64,000 nucleotides of DNA from the NCBI RefSeq assembly GCF_001435815.1, contig NZ_AZFV01000007.1, positions 1 to 64,000 on the forward strand. The letters are read 5' to 3'. Position 1 is the stretch's first letter; each line of letters begins with the position of its first letter. This DNA is from Companilactobacillus nantensis DSM 16982. GTDB taxonomy: Bacteria > Bacillota > Bacilli > Lactobacillales > Lactobacillaceae. Both the position numbers and the translations under genes were made by a program. This document shows, one piece after another, positions 26,011-36,221 of this stretch. The notes below the pieces were generated by a model. That model was not told the DNA's origin, searched no databases, and was given only the letters and a program-made list of their open reading frames with translations.

Positions 26011-26640
26011 TCAAATTTTTATCAATCTTTTTATCCATTTTCCAACAAAATATAACAAATATCCGACGGCCGCGCCTAGAGTATTGAAGATTACATCATC
26101 AATATCAGTGACTCCAGTGTTCAAAATGAACTGTAAAGTCTCAATTGACGTTGAAATCAAGGCACCAATCAGCACTACTTGGAAAAATCCTAGGTGTTTT
26201 TTGGTCAGTGCGGGGATAAATACTCCCATTGGTACGAACCACACAATATTACCATATAAATTATAAAAGAAGTCAACTAATGATTGACCTTTTGACAATT
26301 TAAATGTTTCAATGAGCGGAATAATGTTTATTTGGGATAATGGTCGATGGAAATAAAATTTGAATTGCCATAAGAAATAGCCATCCCGAAAAACTGTCAA
26401 AGCAAAAAGTAGGAAAATATAAAAGGCGAAAACGGTCAAACCAAATTCCCGACCAAAATTCGTCTTTTTATTCTTAAGTTTTACCCAAATGAATCTCAAA
26501 ACGATAAAAAATAAGGTGTACAATATTGCTTTATCAACAGCATAAAAGGAAAGCCGAATCAATGGAAAATGATTAATTTTCATTGCATATAACCTGTATA
26601 TGTAATCATATAACGGTCCTAAAAATATCATTTTGCTCAT
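26011..26640 (-). CDS. VanZ family membrane protein
   Basis: The 209-residue protein has about five membrane segments and the VanZ signature, with the NIIPLIETF strand followed by the NIVWFVPMGVFIPAL and ETLQFILNTGVTDIDDVIFNTLGAAVGYLLY segments. VanZ-like proteins are linked to teicoplanin resistance in some clusters, but in most genomes they are chromosomal proteins of unknown role. Nothing suggests a glycopeptide resistance cluster here. It is divergent from the LTA synthase genes. Confidence 0.85.
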   Translation of the reverse strand: MSKMIFLGPLYDYIYRLYAMKINHFPLIRLSFYAVDKAILYTLFFIVLRFIWVKLKNKKTNFGREFGLTVFAFYIFLLFALTVFRDGYFLWQFKFYFHRPLSQINIIPLIETFKLSKGQSLVDFFYNLYGNIVWFVPMGVFIPALTKKHLGFFQVVLIGALISTSIETLQFILNTGVTDIDDVIFNTLGAAVGYLLYFVGKWIKRLIKI

Positions 26641-26743
26641 TCTTTCCCACTTTTCACCTATAAGGTATTATACTAACAATTAAGTCTTTTATTTAGACTT
26701 TACCAATAATTATTAAAGAATTTTTACAAACAAGGAATTATCT

Positions 26744-28894
26744 ATGAATAAATTAAAAAATATTTTGGACAAAAGACTTGGTTTCATGGGACTCCTCATC
26801 TTTTTCCTTTGGATCAAAACAGTCATTGCCTACTACGTGGATTTCTCATTAGGCGTTTCGGACCCGTTACAACATTTGATCCTAATTATTAATCCAATTG
26901 CCACAGCTGTTATTTTACTCAGTATAGCGTTATACATCAACCGTCCAAAAATTTCTTACATCGTTATGGGCGTTATCTACGTTTTAGAGTCAGCTCTACT
27001 CTATGGCAACATTCTTTACTATCGTGAATTTAGCGATTTTTTGTCGTTTAATACGATTGCCGGCGTTTCAAAAGTTTCGAAAGGCCTTGGTGGCAGTGCT
27101 GCCAATATGATGCAGCCACATGATTTTATTTATGGTTTAGATTTCATTATTATCGCAATATTGTTACTTACTCATTATATCAAAATTGACGACCGACCAA
27201 TGAGAAAATTAACAGCAATTGCGACAACTTTTTTAGGAATCTTTTTCTTTGCTTTCAACTTAACGATTGCCGAAAGTAACCGTCCTCAATTACTCGGTCG
27301 GACCTTTGATCGTGCCTACATTGTTAAATACTTGGGACTCAACACTTTTCTAGCTTATGATTCAATTAAGACGGTTCAAAATAACCAAGTTCGTTCTGAA
27401 GCAGTTGGGACTGACATGGACGATGTCCTAGCTTATACAAAGCAAAATTATGCGCAACCAAACGCTAAATATTTTGGTAAAGCACAAGGTAAAAATATTA
27501 TTGTGATTCATCTAGAAAGTTTCCAACAATTTCTAATTAACGATAAAGTTAACGGTCAAGAAGTGACACCGTTTTTGAACAGCCTCTATAACGATAAAAA
27601 TACGATGTCGTTTGATAATTTTTACCATGAAGTAGGTCAAGGTAAAACGAGTGATGCTGAAAATATGCTCGAAACTGGACTATTCGGTTTACCCGAAGGT
27701 TCCCTCTTTTCAAAATTAGGTAGTGACAATACTTTCCAAGCTGCCCCAGCCATTTTGGGACAAAAGGAAGGTTACACTAGCGCCGTTTTCCACGGTAATA
27801 TCGGAAGTTTCTGGAACCGTGATAATGTTTATAAAAATATGGGTTATAATTACTTCTTCGATTCCAGTTACTATAATAAAACTGATGATTCCAGTTTGGA
27901 ATATGGTATGAAAGATAAATTGATGCTATCCGAGAGTGTTAAATATCTCGAACAGCTCCAACAACCGTTTTATGCCAAATTTATCACCGTTACAAACCAT
28001 TATCCATTCCAATTACCGGATGAAGATAATGACGGTTTTCAAGCGCCTGACACTGATAATAGTGCCGTCAATAACTACTTTGTGACCGCTCATTACCTTG
28101 ATAATGCGTTGAAGGAATTCTTTGATTATTTGAAGTCTAGTGGCATTTATGACAATTCAATGATTGTCCTCTATGGTGATCACTACGGACTCTCCAACAG
28201 TCAAAATACAGCTTTATCATCGTTATTAGGCGTTGATAGTAGCGATTGGACTGACTTTAATGATTCACAAATGCAAAAAGTTCCCTTTATGATTCATATG
28301 AAAGGACTTAAAGGTGGCATTAATCACACTTATGGTGGCGAAATTGATGTCTTACCAACCCTGCTACATTTAGCTGGTATCAATACGAAGCAATACGTAC
28401 AATTGGGAACTGATTTATTATCAAATCAACATAATCCCATTGTTATTTTCCGTAACAAGAACTTCATCACACCGCACTACACCGTCTTAAAAGATAGTGA
28501 TGGCAATCCTGAAGTCTTCAAAAATAACACAGGCGAACAAGTTGACTTGGAACAAGATCCTGAATTGAAACAAAAAGTTGCTAAATGGCAAGATTACGTC
28601 AATACGAAATTAAAATTATCGGATACGATCAACAATAAAAACTTGTTACGTTTCTACACGCCAACCGGTTTTACACCAATCGATCCGAAAACTGAGAGTT
28701 ATCAAAATGAGATTCAAAAACTCGTTCAAACAAGAAATTCACTTGGTTTGAAATCAACTAGTGTCTACTCTAAGAACGGTAATAAATCTACAACCGACCT
28801 TTACAACACTGATGCTCCCGAGCTTAACGGCGACCGCTCAGTCATTGATAGTTGGTCGACGATTCTCAAGGGCGATAACGATACAACTAAGTAA
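26744..28894 (+). CDS. ltaS: Lipoteichoic acid synthase family protein (first copy)
   Basis: The 716-residue protein has five N-terminal membrane segments (to about 210) and an extracellular sulfatase-like domain. Metal and catalytic residues of LtaS are visible: IIVIHLESFQQF (Glu), GQGKTSDAE (catalytic Thr) and VLYGDHYGLS (Asp-His). It polymerises glycerol phosphate from phosphatidylglycerol onto the membrane anchor of lipoteichoic acid. A second, closely similar gene follows after a terminator. One of the pair may be a primase or a stress-specific form. Confidence 0.92.
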   Translation: MNKLKNILDKRLGFMGLLIFFLWIKTVIAYYVDFSLGVSDPLQHLILIINPIATAVILLSIALYINRPKISYIVMGVIYVLESALLYGNILYYREFSDFLSFNTIAGVSKVSKGLGGSAANMMQPHDFIYGLDFIIIAILLLTHYIKIDDRPMRKLTAIATTFLGIFFFAFNLTIAESNRPQLLGRTFDRAYIVKYLGLNTFLAYDSIKTVQNNQVRSEAVGTDMDDVLAYTKQNYAQPNAKYFGKAQGKNIIVIHLESFQQFLINDKVNGQEVTPFLNSLYNDKNTMSFDNFYHEVGQGKTSDAENMLETGLFGLPEGSLFSKLGSDNTFQAAPAILGQKEGYTSAVFHGNIGSFWNRDNVYKNMGYNYFFDSSYYNKTDDSSLEYGMKDKLMLSESVKYLEQLQQPFYAKFITVTNHYPFQLPDEDNDGFQAPDTDNSAVNNYFVTAHYLDNALKEFFDYLKSSGIYDNSMIVLYGDHYGLSNSQNTALSSLLGVDSSDWTDFNDSQMQKVPFMIHMKGLKGGINHTYGGEIDVLPTLLHLAGINTKQYVQLGTDLLSNQHNPIVIFRNKNFITPHYTVLKDSDGNPEVFKNNTGEQVDLEQDPELKQKVAKWQDYVNTKLKLSDTINNKNLLRFYTPTGFTPIDPKTESYQNEIQKLVQTRNSLGLKSTSVYSKNGNKSTTDLYNTDAPELNGDRSVIDSWSTILKGDNDTTK

Positions 28895-28918
28895 GTCAGC
28901 GGAAGCTGGCTTTTTTTC
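28894..28918 (+). terminator. Terminator between the two LTA synthase genes
   Basis: AGTCAGC ggaa GCTGGCT followed by seven T. Short but well formed; it separates the two paralogues into different units. Confidence 0.75.
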
Positions 28919-28973
28919 TTTTCCGAAATAACGTATTATTAACCAGTGAACTAATTTAGTTATGAGGATAAAC

Positions 28974-31130
28974 ATGAAAAAAATTCAATCCATCTTAAAC
29001 ACTAGAATCGGTTTTATGACCTTTTTGATTCTTTGTTTATGGTTAAAAACAATCACTGCGTACTATGTGGATTTCTCTTTAGGCTTAGAAAACTTGTTGC
29101 AGCATTTTTTTGCTGTCGTCAATCCATTCGCTACGATTGTTTTATTAATGAGTTTAGCTTTATACATCAATCGCGCTAAATTATCTTATTTAGTTATGGG
29201 AATAATTTACTTGGCTGACTCGCTTTTTATTTATAGTAACGTTTTGTATTATCGACAATTTTCAGACTTCATTTCCTTTGGATCAATTACTGGTGTCAGT
29301 AAGGTTGCCAAGGGTTTGGGAACTACTACCATTGGTATGATTCAACCTCGTGATGCAATGTACTTAATTGATTTTGTTTTAATCATTATTTTGTTTGCCA
29401 GTCATTTCATCAAAATTGATAAGCATCCCTTTCGAAAACTCAACGCCGTGGCAACTACTTGTATAGGCTTAATGCTCTTTTCAGCCGACTTAGCTGGTTC
29501 TGAAGCCAATCGTCCCCAACTACTAGGAAGAACTTTTGATCACTCTTACATCGTAAAATATCTCGGTATCAACAGCTTTCTACCTTATGATTCCATTCGA
29601 TCTCTTCAAAACGACCAAGTCCGATCGAATGCTACTGAAACAGAAATTGACGATGTTCTTGCCTATAATAAGAAAAACTATGTTGCTCCAAATCCAGTTT
29701 ATTTTGGCAAAGCTAATGGTAAGAACATCATAATTATTCATCTTGAAAGTTTTGAACAATTTTTAATCAACTTTAAACTACCAAATGGTGAGGAAGTAAC
29801 ACCATTTTTAAATAGTCTCTACGGTGATAAGAACACTATCTCCTTTGATAATTTCTATCATGAAGTTGGTACTGGACGTACCAGTGATGCCGAAACAATG
29901 CTTGAATCAGGACTTTTCGGACTACCTTCGGGTACTTCATTCTTCACTAAACTTGGTACTGAAAACACCTTCCAAGGAGCTCCAGCCATTTTAGCTCAGA
30001 AGAAGGGTTATACGAGTGCTGTTTTCCACGGTAATACTGGTGGTTTTTGGAGTCGGAATATTGTTTATAAGAATCTTGGTTATAATTATTTCTTTGATCA
30101 AAGTTATTATGACCACGAAAATCCTGACACACAGTCACTAAATACGTACGGAATCAAAGATAAAATTCTTTTTTCTGAAGGCGTCAAGTATCTCGAACAA
30201 ATGCAACAGCCGTTTTATGTTAAATTTTTAACAGTTACCAATCATGAATCTTATCAATTCTCTGATGAAGATAATGGTGATTTCCAATCGACCGATAATC
30301 CGGATTCTAAAGTCAATCAATACTTCAAAACAGCTCATTATTTAGACAAGTCGGTTGAAGAATTTTTCAATTATTTGAAAGCAACTGGACTTGATAAAAA
30401 CAGTATGATCGTTCTTTACGGTGACCACTATGGACTTGGGAATGGCCAAGATAGTAAGGACAGAAAGCCAGCTTCTGTTCTCTTTGGTAAAACTCCGGAG
30501 ACGTGGACAAAGTTTGATACAACGCAAATGCAACGCGTTCCTTTCATGATTCATATGGATGGACTTAAGGGTGGCATCAATCATACTTATGGTGGCGAAA
30601 TTGATGTCCTACCAACGTTATTACATCTAGCAGGAATCAATACTGACCAATACGTCCAAATGGGAACCGATCTCTTCTCTAAGCAACATAGTCAACTAGT
30701 TGCCTTTCGAAATAAAGATTTTGTTACACCAAACTACACTGTTTATCGCGACGGTGATACAGCTCAGGTTTATTCAAATAAAACTGGTGAAGAAATTGAT
30801 ATGCGTGATAATCCCGAATTATTGACTAAAGTCGATAATTGGGAAAAGCGTGTTGATTTGAAGCTCAAGACTTCTGATAACGTCAACAATAAGAATCTGC
30901 TTCGTTTCTATACCCCACTAGGATTTATACCTGTTAACCCAACTAATTATTCCTATCAAAACCAAGTTCAACAAATGGAAAAATTACGGGATAGTTTAGG
31001 CGACAAATCCACTAGCTTGTATTCACAAAATGGCAATAAATCAACTACTGACCTCTACACTACCGATTCAGTTCAGTTGCAAGATGATCGAACTCCAATT
31101 GATAGTTGGTCGTATTTAGATAAGAAATAG
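28974..31130 (+). CDS. Lipoteichoic acid synthase family protein (second copy)
   Basis: The start is ATG 28974 with GAGGAT upstream; the in-frame ATG 28962 has that ribosome site inside it. The 718-residue protein has the same plan as its neighbour: membrane segments to about 210 and catalytic signatures IIIIHLESFEQF, GTGRTSDAE and VLYGDHYGLG. Long stretches are identical between the two, so they arose by tandem duplication. Differences are spread along the chain and both keep the active-site residues, so both should be active. A terminator follows. Confidence 0.9.
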   Translation: MKKIQSILNTRIGFMTFLILCLWLKTITAYYVDFSLGLENLLQHFFAVVNPFATIVLLMSLALYINRAKLSYLVMGIIYLADSLFIYSNVLYYRQFSDFISFGSITGVSKVAKGLGTTTIGMIQPRDAMYLIDFVLIIILFASHFIKIDKHPFRKLNAVATTCIGLMLFSADLAGSEANRPQLLGRTFDHSYIVKYLGINSFLPYDSIRSLQNDQVRSNATETEIDDVLAYNKKNYVAPNPVYFGKANGKNIIIIHLESFEQFLINFKLPNGEEVTPFLNSLYGDKNTISFDNFYHEVGTGRTSDAETMLESGLFGLPSGTSFFTKLGTENTFQGAPAILAQKKGYTSAVFHGNTGGFWSRNIVYKNLGYNYFFDQSYYDHENPDTQSLNTYGIKDKILFSEGVKYLEQMQQPFYVKFLTVTNHESYQFSDEDNGDFQSTDNPDSKVNQYFKTAHYLDKSVEEFFNYLKATGLDKNSMIVLYGDHYGLGNGQDSKDRKPASVLFGKTPETWTKFDTTQMQRVPFMIHMDGLKGGINHTYGGEIDVLPTLLHLAGINTDQYVQMGTDLFSKQHSQLVAFRNKDFVTPNYTVYRDGDTAQVYSNKTGEEIDMRDNPELLTKVDNWEKRVDLKLKTSDNVNNKNLLRFYTPLGFIPVNPTNYSYQNQVQQMEKLRDSLGDKSTSLYSQNGNKSTTDLYTTDSVQLQDDRTPIDSWSYLDKK

Positions 31131-31132
31131 CA

Positions 31133-31170
31133 AAAGGACTAATTCACGTAAAATGAATTAGTCCTTTTTG
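31133..31170 (+). terminator. Terminator after the second LTA synthase gene
   Basis: AAAAGGACTAATTCA and TGAATTAGTCCTTTTT form a long stem; also A-rich on the left so it may serve the convergent gene. Confidence 0.88.
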
Positions 31171-31174
31171 TTAA

Positions 31175-31798
31175 CTATTTAATTTGATAACGTAAAATTG
31201 TTTTCAGCTTCTCAGGTTCAACTCGTCTAGCATCTGACAAGTATATCTCACGATGAATTTTGGAAATACGTTGCTTATTATTATCTGAAACCAGTGCATC
31301 GATTTTTTGAAAGCTGGCTGGTTCATCATCGTATTTTCCGACATGAAGAATTTGAGCAACTTCCATTTCTGGAAATTCTTTAATTTCTATTTCAGCAATC
31401 TCAGACAAATCCTTTTTAACTTTCACACTTTCCAAAGTTGGCTTAATTAGCTCATCTGGCACAAAATCAGGCACGCGAATCATAATGTCATAACTAAATT
31501 CATTTTTATCTAAATGATCTAATTGTTGTCCCTTTTTAGTTAGCGACCAAACACCTTCCAATGGAAATACGACATAATCATCATAAGTTACATCCCTGTC
31601 AACGCAAAATTTCTTATAAGCTCCCTTAATACCATAAGCAGCTGGATATAATGTTTGCACTTTTTGACTAAACTCTGGTCCATTGGGGTTTCCCACACCA
31701 TGTAGTGAAATGAATCTTTGTTTAGGAATTGTTAAAATCACTGGCTGTTTTTTTGTCGAATATAAATCTTTTTCTTGTTTACGCCATTCATATTTCAT
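31175..31798 (-). CDS. GyrI-like small-molecule-binding domain protein
   Basis: The 207-residue protein matches stand-alone GyrI-like proteins: a first half with TIPKQRFISLHGVGNPNG and VFPLEGVWSL, and a second half with FPEMEVAQILHVGKYDDEPASFQ. These SOUL-like barrels bind hydrophobic compounds, and some hydrolyse cyclopropanoids or act as effector domains. There is no DNA-binding part. The ligand is unknown. It is monocistronic, with GAGGTC before its ATG. Confidence 0.85.
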   Translation of the reverse strand: MKYEWRKQEKDLYSTKKQPVILTIPKQRFISLHGVGNPNGPEFSQKVQTLYPAAYGIKGAYKKFCVDRDVTYDDYVVFPLEGVWSLTKKGQQLDHLDKNEFSYDIMIRVPDFVPDELIKPTLESVKVKKDLSEIAEIEIKEFPEMEVAQILHVGKYDDEPASFQKIDALVSDNNKQRISKIHREIYLSDARRVEPEKLKTILRYQIK

Positions 31799-31843
31799 TT
31801 TTCTGACCTCACAGTTATTTAGGTTAATTTTATCCCAATAAAA

Positions 31844-31869
31844 ATAGACTTAGCAATCACTAAGTCTAT
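31844..31869 (-). terminator. Terminator after the surface protein gene
   Basis: ATAGACTTAG and CTAAGTCTAT form a perfect 10-bp stem with a 6-nt loop, and a T run follows on the minus strand. Confidence 0.85.
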
Positions 31870-31875
31870 CAATAA

Positions 31876-33729
31876 TTACAAAAGTGAAACATCTGCTGCA
31901 CTAACAAATTCATTGGTTGCAACACGGTAATACTTTTGACCATTAATCATAGTATATCTATCGCTATACCATTCGGTATCAGGACTTAAAGCCCGGTCAG
32001 TTATCTTATGACCCACTGAATCAACCATATAGACAATTGATTTGCCTTTAACACGAACGATATTATTTTGAGCAGTATAAACATAGACATCACTTGCTTT
32101 AACGTACTCATCACTTGCGACACGATAGTATAAAATTCCATCTAAAGTATACTCTTGATCACTGAACCAGCCTGAATCTTTTCCTAGGGCTTTATTAGTA
32201 ATCAGTTTGCCCTTATTATCGTATAAATTAACATCTTTAGTTGTTGTGGAAACGGTTTGGCTCACTGAACTTGTAGTTCCACCTTTATCTTCGGTGTTGT
32301 TATCCTCATTGTTATTATTGCCGTTGTTATGGTGGTTGCCACTACTGCTGCCTCCACCTGTACTCTTCTTTGTATAAACGGCATTTACTGTAATTGGGGT
32401 TGTTCCTGCAGCTTTATCTCCAAAAATTCCATCTTTCAATTGACTAGTAATTGCGCCAGACAAAACAGAATTCAAATCTTTTGAAGTAGGAGAATAACTA
32501 GCAAATGACTCTGCCGTTCCATCACCAATTTTAATTGTAGACTTATTCAAATCAATTGTTGAATTAGTAGGGGCTGTGATATTGGAATATTTATAACTAG
32601 CATCATTTACAGGAATCTTAAACGATGCATCAGTTGACTTATCAGTACCAACTGTTTGTGAAACCGCAATATTGATTGAATCGAGTTTTTTAACTTCAGC
32701 TTTAACTGCATATCCTCCATTACCGTCGCCACTGACAGTTCCCGTTTCGTTTTCAATTGAATCCGCAGAATATCCTGGTAGTAATTGACCGATTTGAGAA
32801 AGCGTCACCCTTCCGTTTGTAGCTGTTGATAAGTTAACAGATTCACCAGTTGTTCCCTTGTATGTTTTACTTGATTTAACCGGTAAATTTTCCCCAGAGC
32901 TACTGTCAGCATATTGAATATAATAATCAACTGACTCAGGTATTACATTAGGTACCCATGTAGTTTGAGTTCTGCCAGTATTCCCTAGAGAATATGTAGA
33001 TATTAAATCAGTTGTTGATACAGGTTTTACAGTACCCGATGCATCTTTCCATCCGTTGGCAGTGTACTTATTTCCCGCAATCATATATTCAAAAGGATCT
33101 GAAGGTAAATCCGAACTAGTAATAACACTATTGGGTCCCAAAGTTAACGATACTAAATGTGTTCCAGTAAACATATTTCTAGTATCTGTCTCCTTTGACA
33201 TATTCCAATCCGAAATATCAAGGGATTCAAGACTACTATCACCTTTAAACATATTTGAAAAGTCACCAGTATCTGATGTATCAAGTAAGTTTAACCCTGA
33301 AATTACCTTAGCATTAGTTAATCCTTCAAACAGTGATTGCTGTATTGCATTTGCTTTTAATTTTCCAACTATATCAACCGAAGTTATTTTACTGTCATAG
33401 TCTACCCAGTCAAAATTTCCAGTTCCCTGCGACTGTTCTGGTTTTTCCACGACAGAACCATCAGTACTACCTAACCTCAACTGATAATTATTATCATCAC
33501 CATTTATTTTATAAACAGCCCAAGTTATTCCAGAGTAATTAAAACCACCATATGCAGTTTCACCATTAACATATGTATATTCATCTTTAGGTTGAACCGT
33601 ACTTACAGAGTTGACACTTCCAGTTCCACTATCAGCCGCCTGAACATTAATTCCATTAACACCAAACAAAATAGCACTACTTAAAACTGCAACACATGAC
33701 AACGTAAATTTATTTATTCTAAGTTTCAT
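31876..33729 (-). CDS. Cell surface protein with BspA-type repeats, MucBP-like part and SLAP-like C-terminal repeats
   Basis: The 617-residue protein has a signal peptide (cleavage near residue 31, VQA). A BspA-type leucine-rich stretch follows (about 110-215; FSNMFKGDSSLESLDISDW). A MucBP-like segment (YYIQYADSSSGE..., about 265-330) comes next, and then a Ser/Gly/Asn/His low-complexity linker (about 455-485). Two C-terminal repeats of about 60 residues follow (NLYDNKGKLITNKAL... / VYMVDSVGHKITDRAL..., each ending YYRVA..E(Y/F)V). These resemble SLAP domains, which bind wall carbohydrate without covalent links. No LPXTG motif is present. It would sit on the surface as an adhesin-like protein. 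Confidence 0.8.
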   Translation of the reverse strand: MKLRINKFTLSCVAVLSSAILFGVNGINVQAADSGTGSVNSVSTVQPKDEYTYVNGETAYGGFNYSGITWAVYKINGDDNNYQLRLGSTDGSVVEKPEQSQGTGNFDWVDYDSKITSVDIVGKLKANAIQQSLFEGLTNAKVISGLNLLDTSDTGDFSNMFKGDSSLESLDISDWNMSKETDTRNMFTGTHLVSLTLGPNSVITSSDLPSDPFEYMIAGNKYTANGWKDASGTVKPVSTTDLISTYSLGNTGRTQTTWVPNVIPESVDYYIQYADSSSGENLPVKSSKTYKGTTGESVNLSTATNGRVTLSQIGQLLPGYSADSIENETGTVSGDGNGGYAVKAEVKKLDSINIAVSQTVGTDKSTDASFKIPVNDASYKYSNITAPTNSTIDLNKSTIKIGDGTAESFASYSPTSKDLNSVLSGAITSQLKDGIFGDKAAGTTPITVNAVYTKKSTGGGSSSGNHHNNGNNNNEDNNTEDKGGTTSSVSQTVSTTTKDVNLYDNKGKLITNKALGKDSGWFSDQEYTLDGILYYRVASDEYVKASDVYVYTAQNNIVRVKGKSIVYMVDSVGHKITDRALSPDTEWYSDRYTMINGQKYYRVATNEFVSAADVSLL

Positions 33730-33769
33730 AATCTTTCCCCCTCGATATAGGTTCCTATGATTCTGAAAA

Positions 33770-33801
33770 ACAAAAAAAGAGCCTCTTAAATAAAAGCTCT
33801 C
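33770..33801 (-). terminator. Weak terminator after the histidine kinase gene
   Basis: AGAGC and GCTCT form a short stem, with seven T next to it on the minus strand. Confidence 0.4.
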
Positions 33802-33883
33802 AGATTGAAGACAAATTAGTCTTACTTATTCTAAATTTCGGTTTCGTCTTGAGTCTGAATACACTTTGTAACTATATTCTAAC

Positions 33884-35374
33884 TCAACTTTCTTGATTTT
33901 GCTTGTGTTCGTATCCCTCGTCAAACAAGGTTACGATGAAGGTTGTCCCTTCATTAACTTTACTCTTAACTTCAATTTCACCACCATGATTTTCAACCAA
34001 TTGGTGAACAATTGACAAGCCTAAACCAGACTCGCCGTACTTACGATTCTTACGTGATGGATCAGCTTTATAATAACGATCCCAAATATTTTTAACTTGG
34101 TCTTCTGACATCCCAATACCAGTATCGGAAACTGTAAACACTGAAGCATGACGTTCTTCATTACGAATTCCACTGATAAAAATCTTACCATTATTAGTAA
34201 ATTGGATAGCATTTTGCATGATATTGAAAATCACTTGGACAAAACGGTCGTAATCCGCATATGTCTGCAATTCACCGTCGAATGGCTTGAGAATCAGTTC
34301 ATCACCTGAAGTTTTAGCTTTCTTCTCCAATTGTGAAGTAATATCAGTCAATGGTTTATTGGCATCAAAAACACGTTTAGCCATCGTAATCTGGTTAGTT
34401 CGAATTTTTTCATAATCCAAATTCTCATTAACTAATCGAATCAAACGTTTCGTTTCGTTGCGCATCAATTGAATACTTTGACCCTTAGACTCTTCCGGAA
34501 TGGCATCATAAGCTAATCCTTCCAAAAGTCCATTGATGGTTGTTAGCGGCGTTCTCATTTCGTGTGAAGCATCGGCCATAAATTCCTTACGGCGTTGTTC
34601 CTGACGCTTAATTTCGGTATCAGAGGCCTCTAGTGACTTAACCATTTGGTTGAAATCATCTGCCAAGTCATCTAGCTCATCGCGACCTTTACTTTCAATA
34701 TGAACTGAGAAATCATTATTGGCAACTTTCTTCGTCGCGCTACGTAAACGATTAATTCGGTTGACCTGATATCTCGACAACAAGAAACTCAAAATAATCG
34801 CAGCTAGTAAGGAAATCAACAAGGCAAAATAAAGTCGACTGTTGATTTCACCGATATTTGTTTGCAGTTCAGAAACATCTGAACCAGCCCAAACAGCCGC
34901 AATCAATTTACCATTTTGGAACCACGGCGTTAAAACATAGACGTAACTTCGATTGTCATCTTTTCGAAGCCGCGGGTTTCCTTCAGTATTTTGTGGCTTT
35001 TGAATATTTCGAATCGTTTTGCCTTGCTTTAGTTTCTTCCAATACGACTGCTTCAAATGTAATTTAACATTCGTTGGTGGTGTTGGATAAACTTGATTAT
35101 TGTTGTAATCAAAAATAGCAAATTGAACATTTCTTTCCGATAAAACTTGTTCAACAGTTCGAATATTGTCGCCTGTAATATTATGAATTTGCCCAGTTTT
35201 CGGATCAGTCTTTAAGGCAATCTTCTCGAGGTTACCGGCATAACTTTCCAAACTTTTATATGTCCGGTTATATTCCCAACTTGTAGAAGCACTCGTTACG
35301 GAATACAAAATAATCCCCAGAGTCGTTAAAATAACGATCAAAAAACTCAGCATATTTTGATAAATTAATTTCAT
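33884..35374 (-). CDS. Sensor histidine kinase of a two-component system
   Basis: The 496-residue protein has two membrane segments (about 8-30 and 180-202) around an extracellular sensor loop of about 150 residues, then HAMP (about 203-255), the phosphoacceptor H-box ADASHEMRTPLTTINGLLEG and the ATPase domain with VSDTGIGM and ESGLGLSIV. It probably senses an envelope signal, from its position beside envelope genes. It starts one base into the stop codon of its response regulator gene (TAATG), so the two are translationally coupled. The specific signal is unknown. Confidence 0.92.
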   Translation of the reverse strand: MKLIYQNMLSFLIVILTTLGIILYSVTSASTSWEYNRTYKSLESYAGNLEKIALKTDPKTGQIHNITGDNIRTVEQVLSERNVQFAIFDYNNNQVYPTPPTNVKLHLKQSYWKKLKQGKTIRNIQKPQNTEGNPRLRKDDNRSYVYVLTPWFQNGKLIAAVWAGSDVSELQTNIGEINSRLYFALLISLLAAIILSFLLSRYQVNRINRLRSATKKVANNDFSVHIESKGRDELDDLADDFNQMVKSLEASDTEIKRQEQRRKEFMADASHEMRTPLTTINGLLEGLAYDAIPEESKGQSIQLMRNETKRLIRLVNENLDYEKIRTNQITMAKRVFDANKPLTDITSQLEKKAKTSGDELILKPFDGELQTYADYDRFVQVIFNIMQNAIQFTNNGKIFISGIRNEERHASVFTVSDTGIGMSEDQVKNIWDRYYKADPSRKNRKYGESGLGLSIVHQLVENHGGEIEVKSKVNEGTTFIVTLFDEGYEHKQNQES

Positions 35375-36123
35375 TATGCCTTAGCCTTTACTCCTGAATC
35401 ATCAAATTTGTAGCCGACACCCCAGACAGTTTCGATAACTTGGGGACCAACTTTTTCAATCTTTTGACGAAGTTTTTTAATATGGGCATCAACGGTTCTT
35501 TCTTCACCAAAATAGTCGTAATCCCAAACTTGTTCCAACAATTGTTCACGTGAGAATACTTGCTTAGGCTTACTTGCAAGAGTCTTCAACAAATCAAATT
35601 CCTTAGGCGTTAAATCGGGAATTTCCTTACCATCTAAGTATGCTTCACGCGTATTAGAATTTAGCTTGAAGAAACCAGTATTGATATCAAAACCATCATC
35701 AGCTTCTTCAACCTCAGCGTTGACTGGCGTGCTTTCAGCTAGTTTTTCAGCTAAGTTTTCATCACGTCTGTGAATAGCTTTCATTCGCGCTATCAAAGTA
35801 ATGGGACTGAATGGTTTCGTTACATAATCGTCAGCGCCAAATTCTAGTCCTAAGACTTGATCACTTTCGGTATCACGGGCTGTTAGCATGATAATCGGAA
35901 CAGTCTTAGAAACTTTACGAATTTCCTTAGCAACTTCCATCCCATCTTTACCTGGTAAATTAAGGTCCAACGTGATCATATCCCACTTATCGGGGTCCTC
36001 ATTGAACATGTCGACTGCCTCATTACCATCATATGCGAAACTTGCATCCCACTTTTCCTTTTGGAAAAACATGCCCATCATTTCGGAGACAGATTTGTTA
36101 TCCTCTATCATTAAAATCTTCAT
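35374..36123 (-). CDS. OmpR-family response regulator
   Basis: I chose ATG 36123 because GGAG lies 6-9 nt before it; the alternative GTG 36132 overlaps that site. The 249-residue protein has a receiver domain (MKILMIEDNKSVSEMM; phosphoacceptor Asp in MITLDLNLPG) and a C-terminal winged helix (ISTPKEFDLLKTLASKPKQVFSREQLL-like region, DAHIKKLRQKIE). A 25-residue acidic linker (TPVNAEVEEADDGFD) between the domains makes it longer than usual. It pairs with the kinase encoded next. Targets are unknown. Confidence 0.92.
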   Translation of the reverse strand: MKILMIEDNKSVSEMMGMFFQKEKWDASFAYDGNEAVDMFNEDPDKWDMITLDLNLPGKDGMEVAKEIRKVSKTVPIIMLTARDTESDQVLGLEFGADDYVTKPFSPITLIARMKAIHRRDENLAEKLAESTPVNAEVEEADDGFDINTGFFKLNSNTREAYLDGKEIPDLTPKEFDLLKTLASKPKQVFSREQLLEQVWDYDYFGEERTVDAHIKKLRQKIEKVGPQVIETVWGVGYKFDDSGVKAKA

Positions 36124-36221
36124 AAATATCACTCCAAGTTTTTAAGAATTTGACTATCTCATTACATTGATAATTGTTAACATATTGTAAGTATACAAAA
36201 TAAAATTAAGTTGGTGATCTT

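Noticed and set aside
26011-26640. VanZ as a sign of glycopeptide resistance
   Set aside because: No vanHAX or regulatory genes; VanZ-like proteins are common chromosomal genes.
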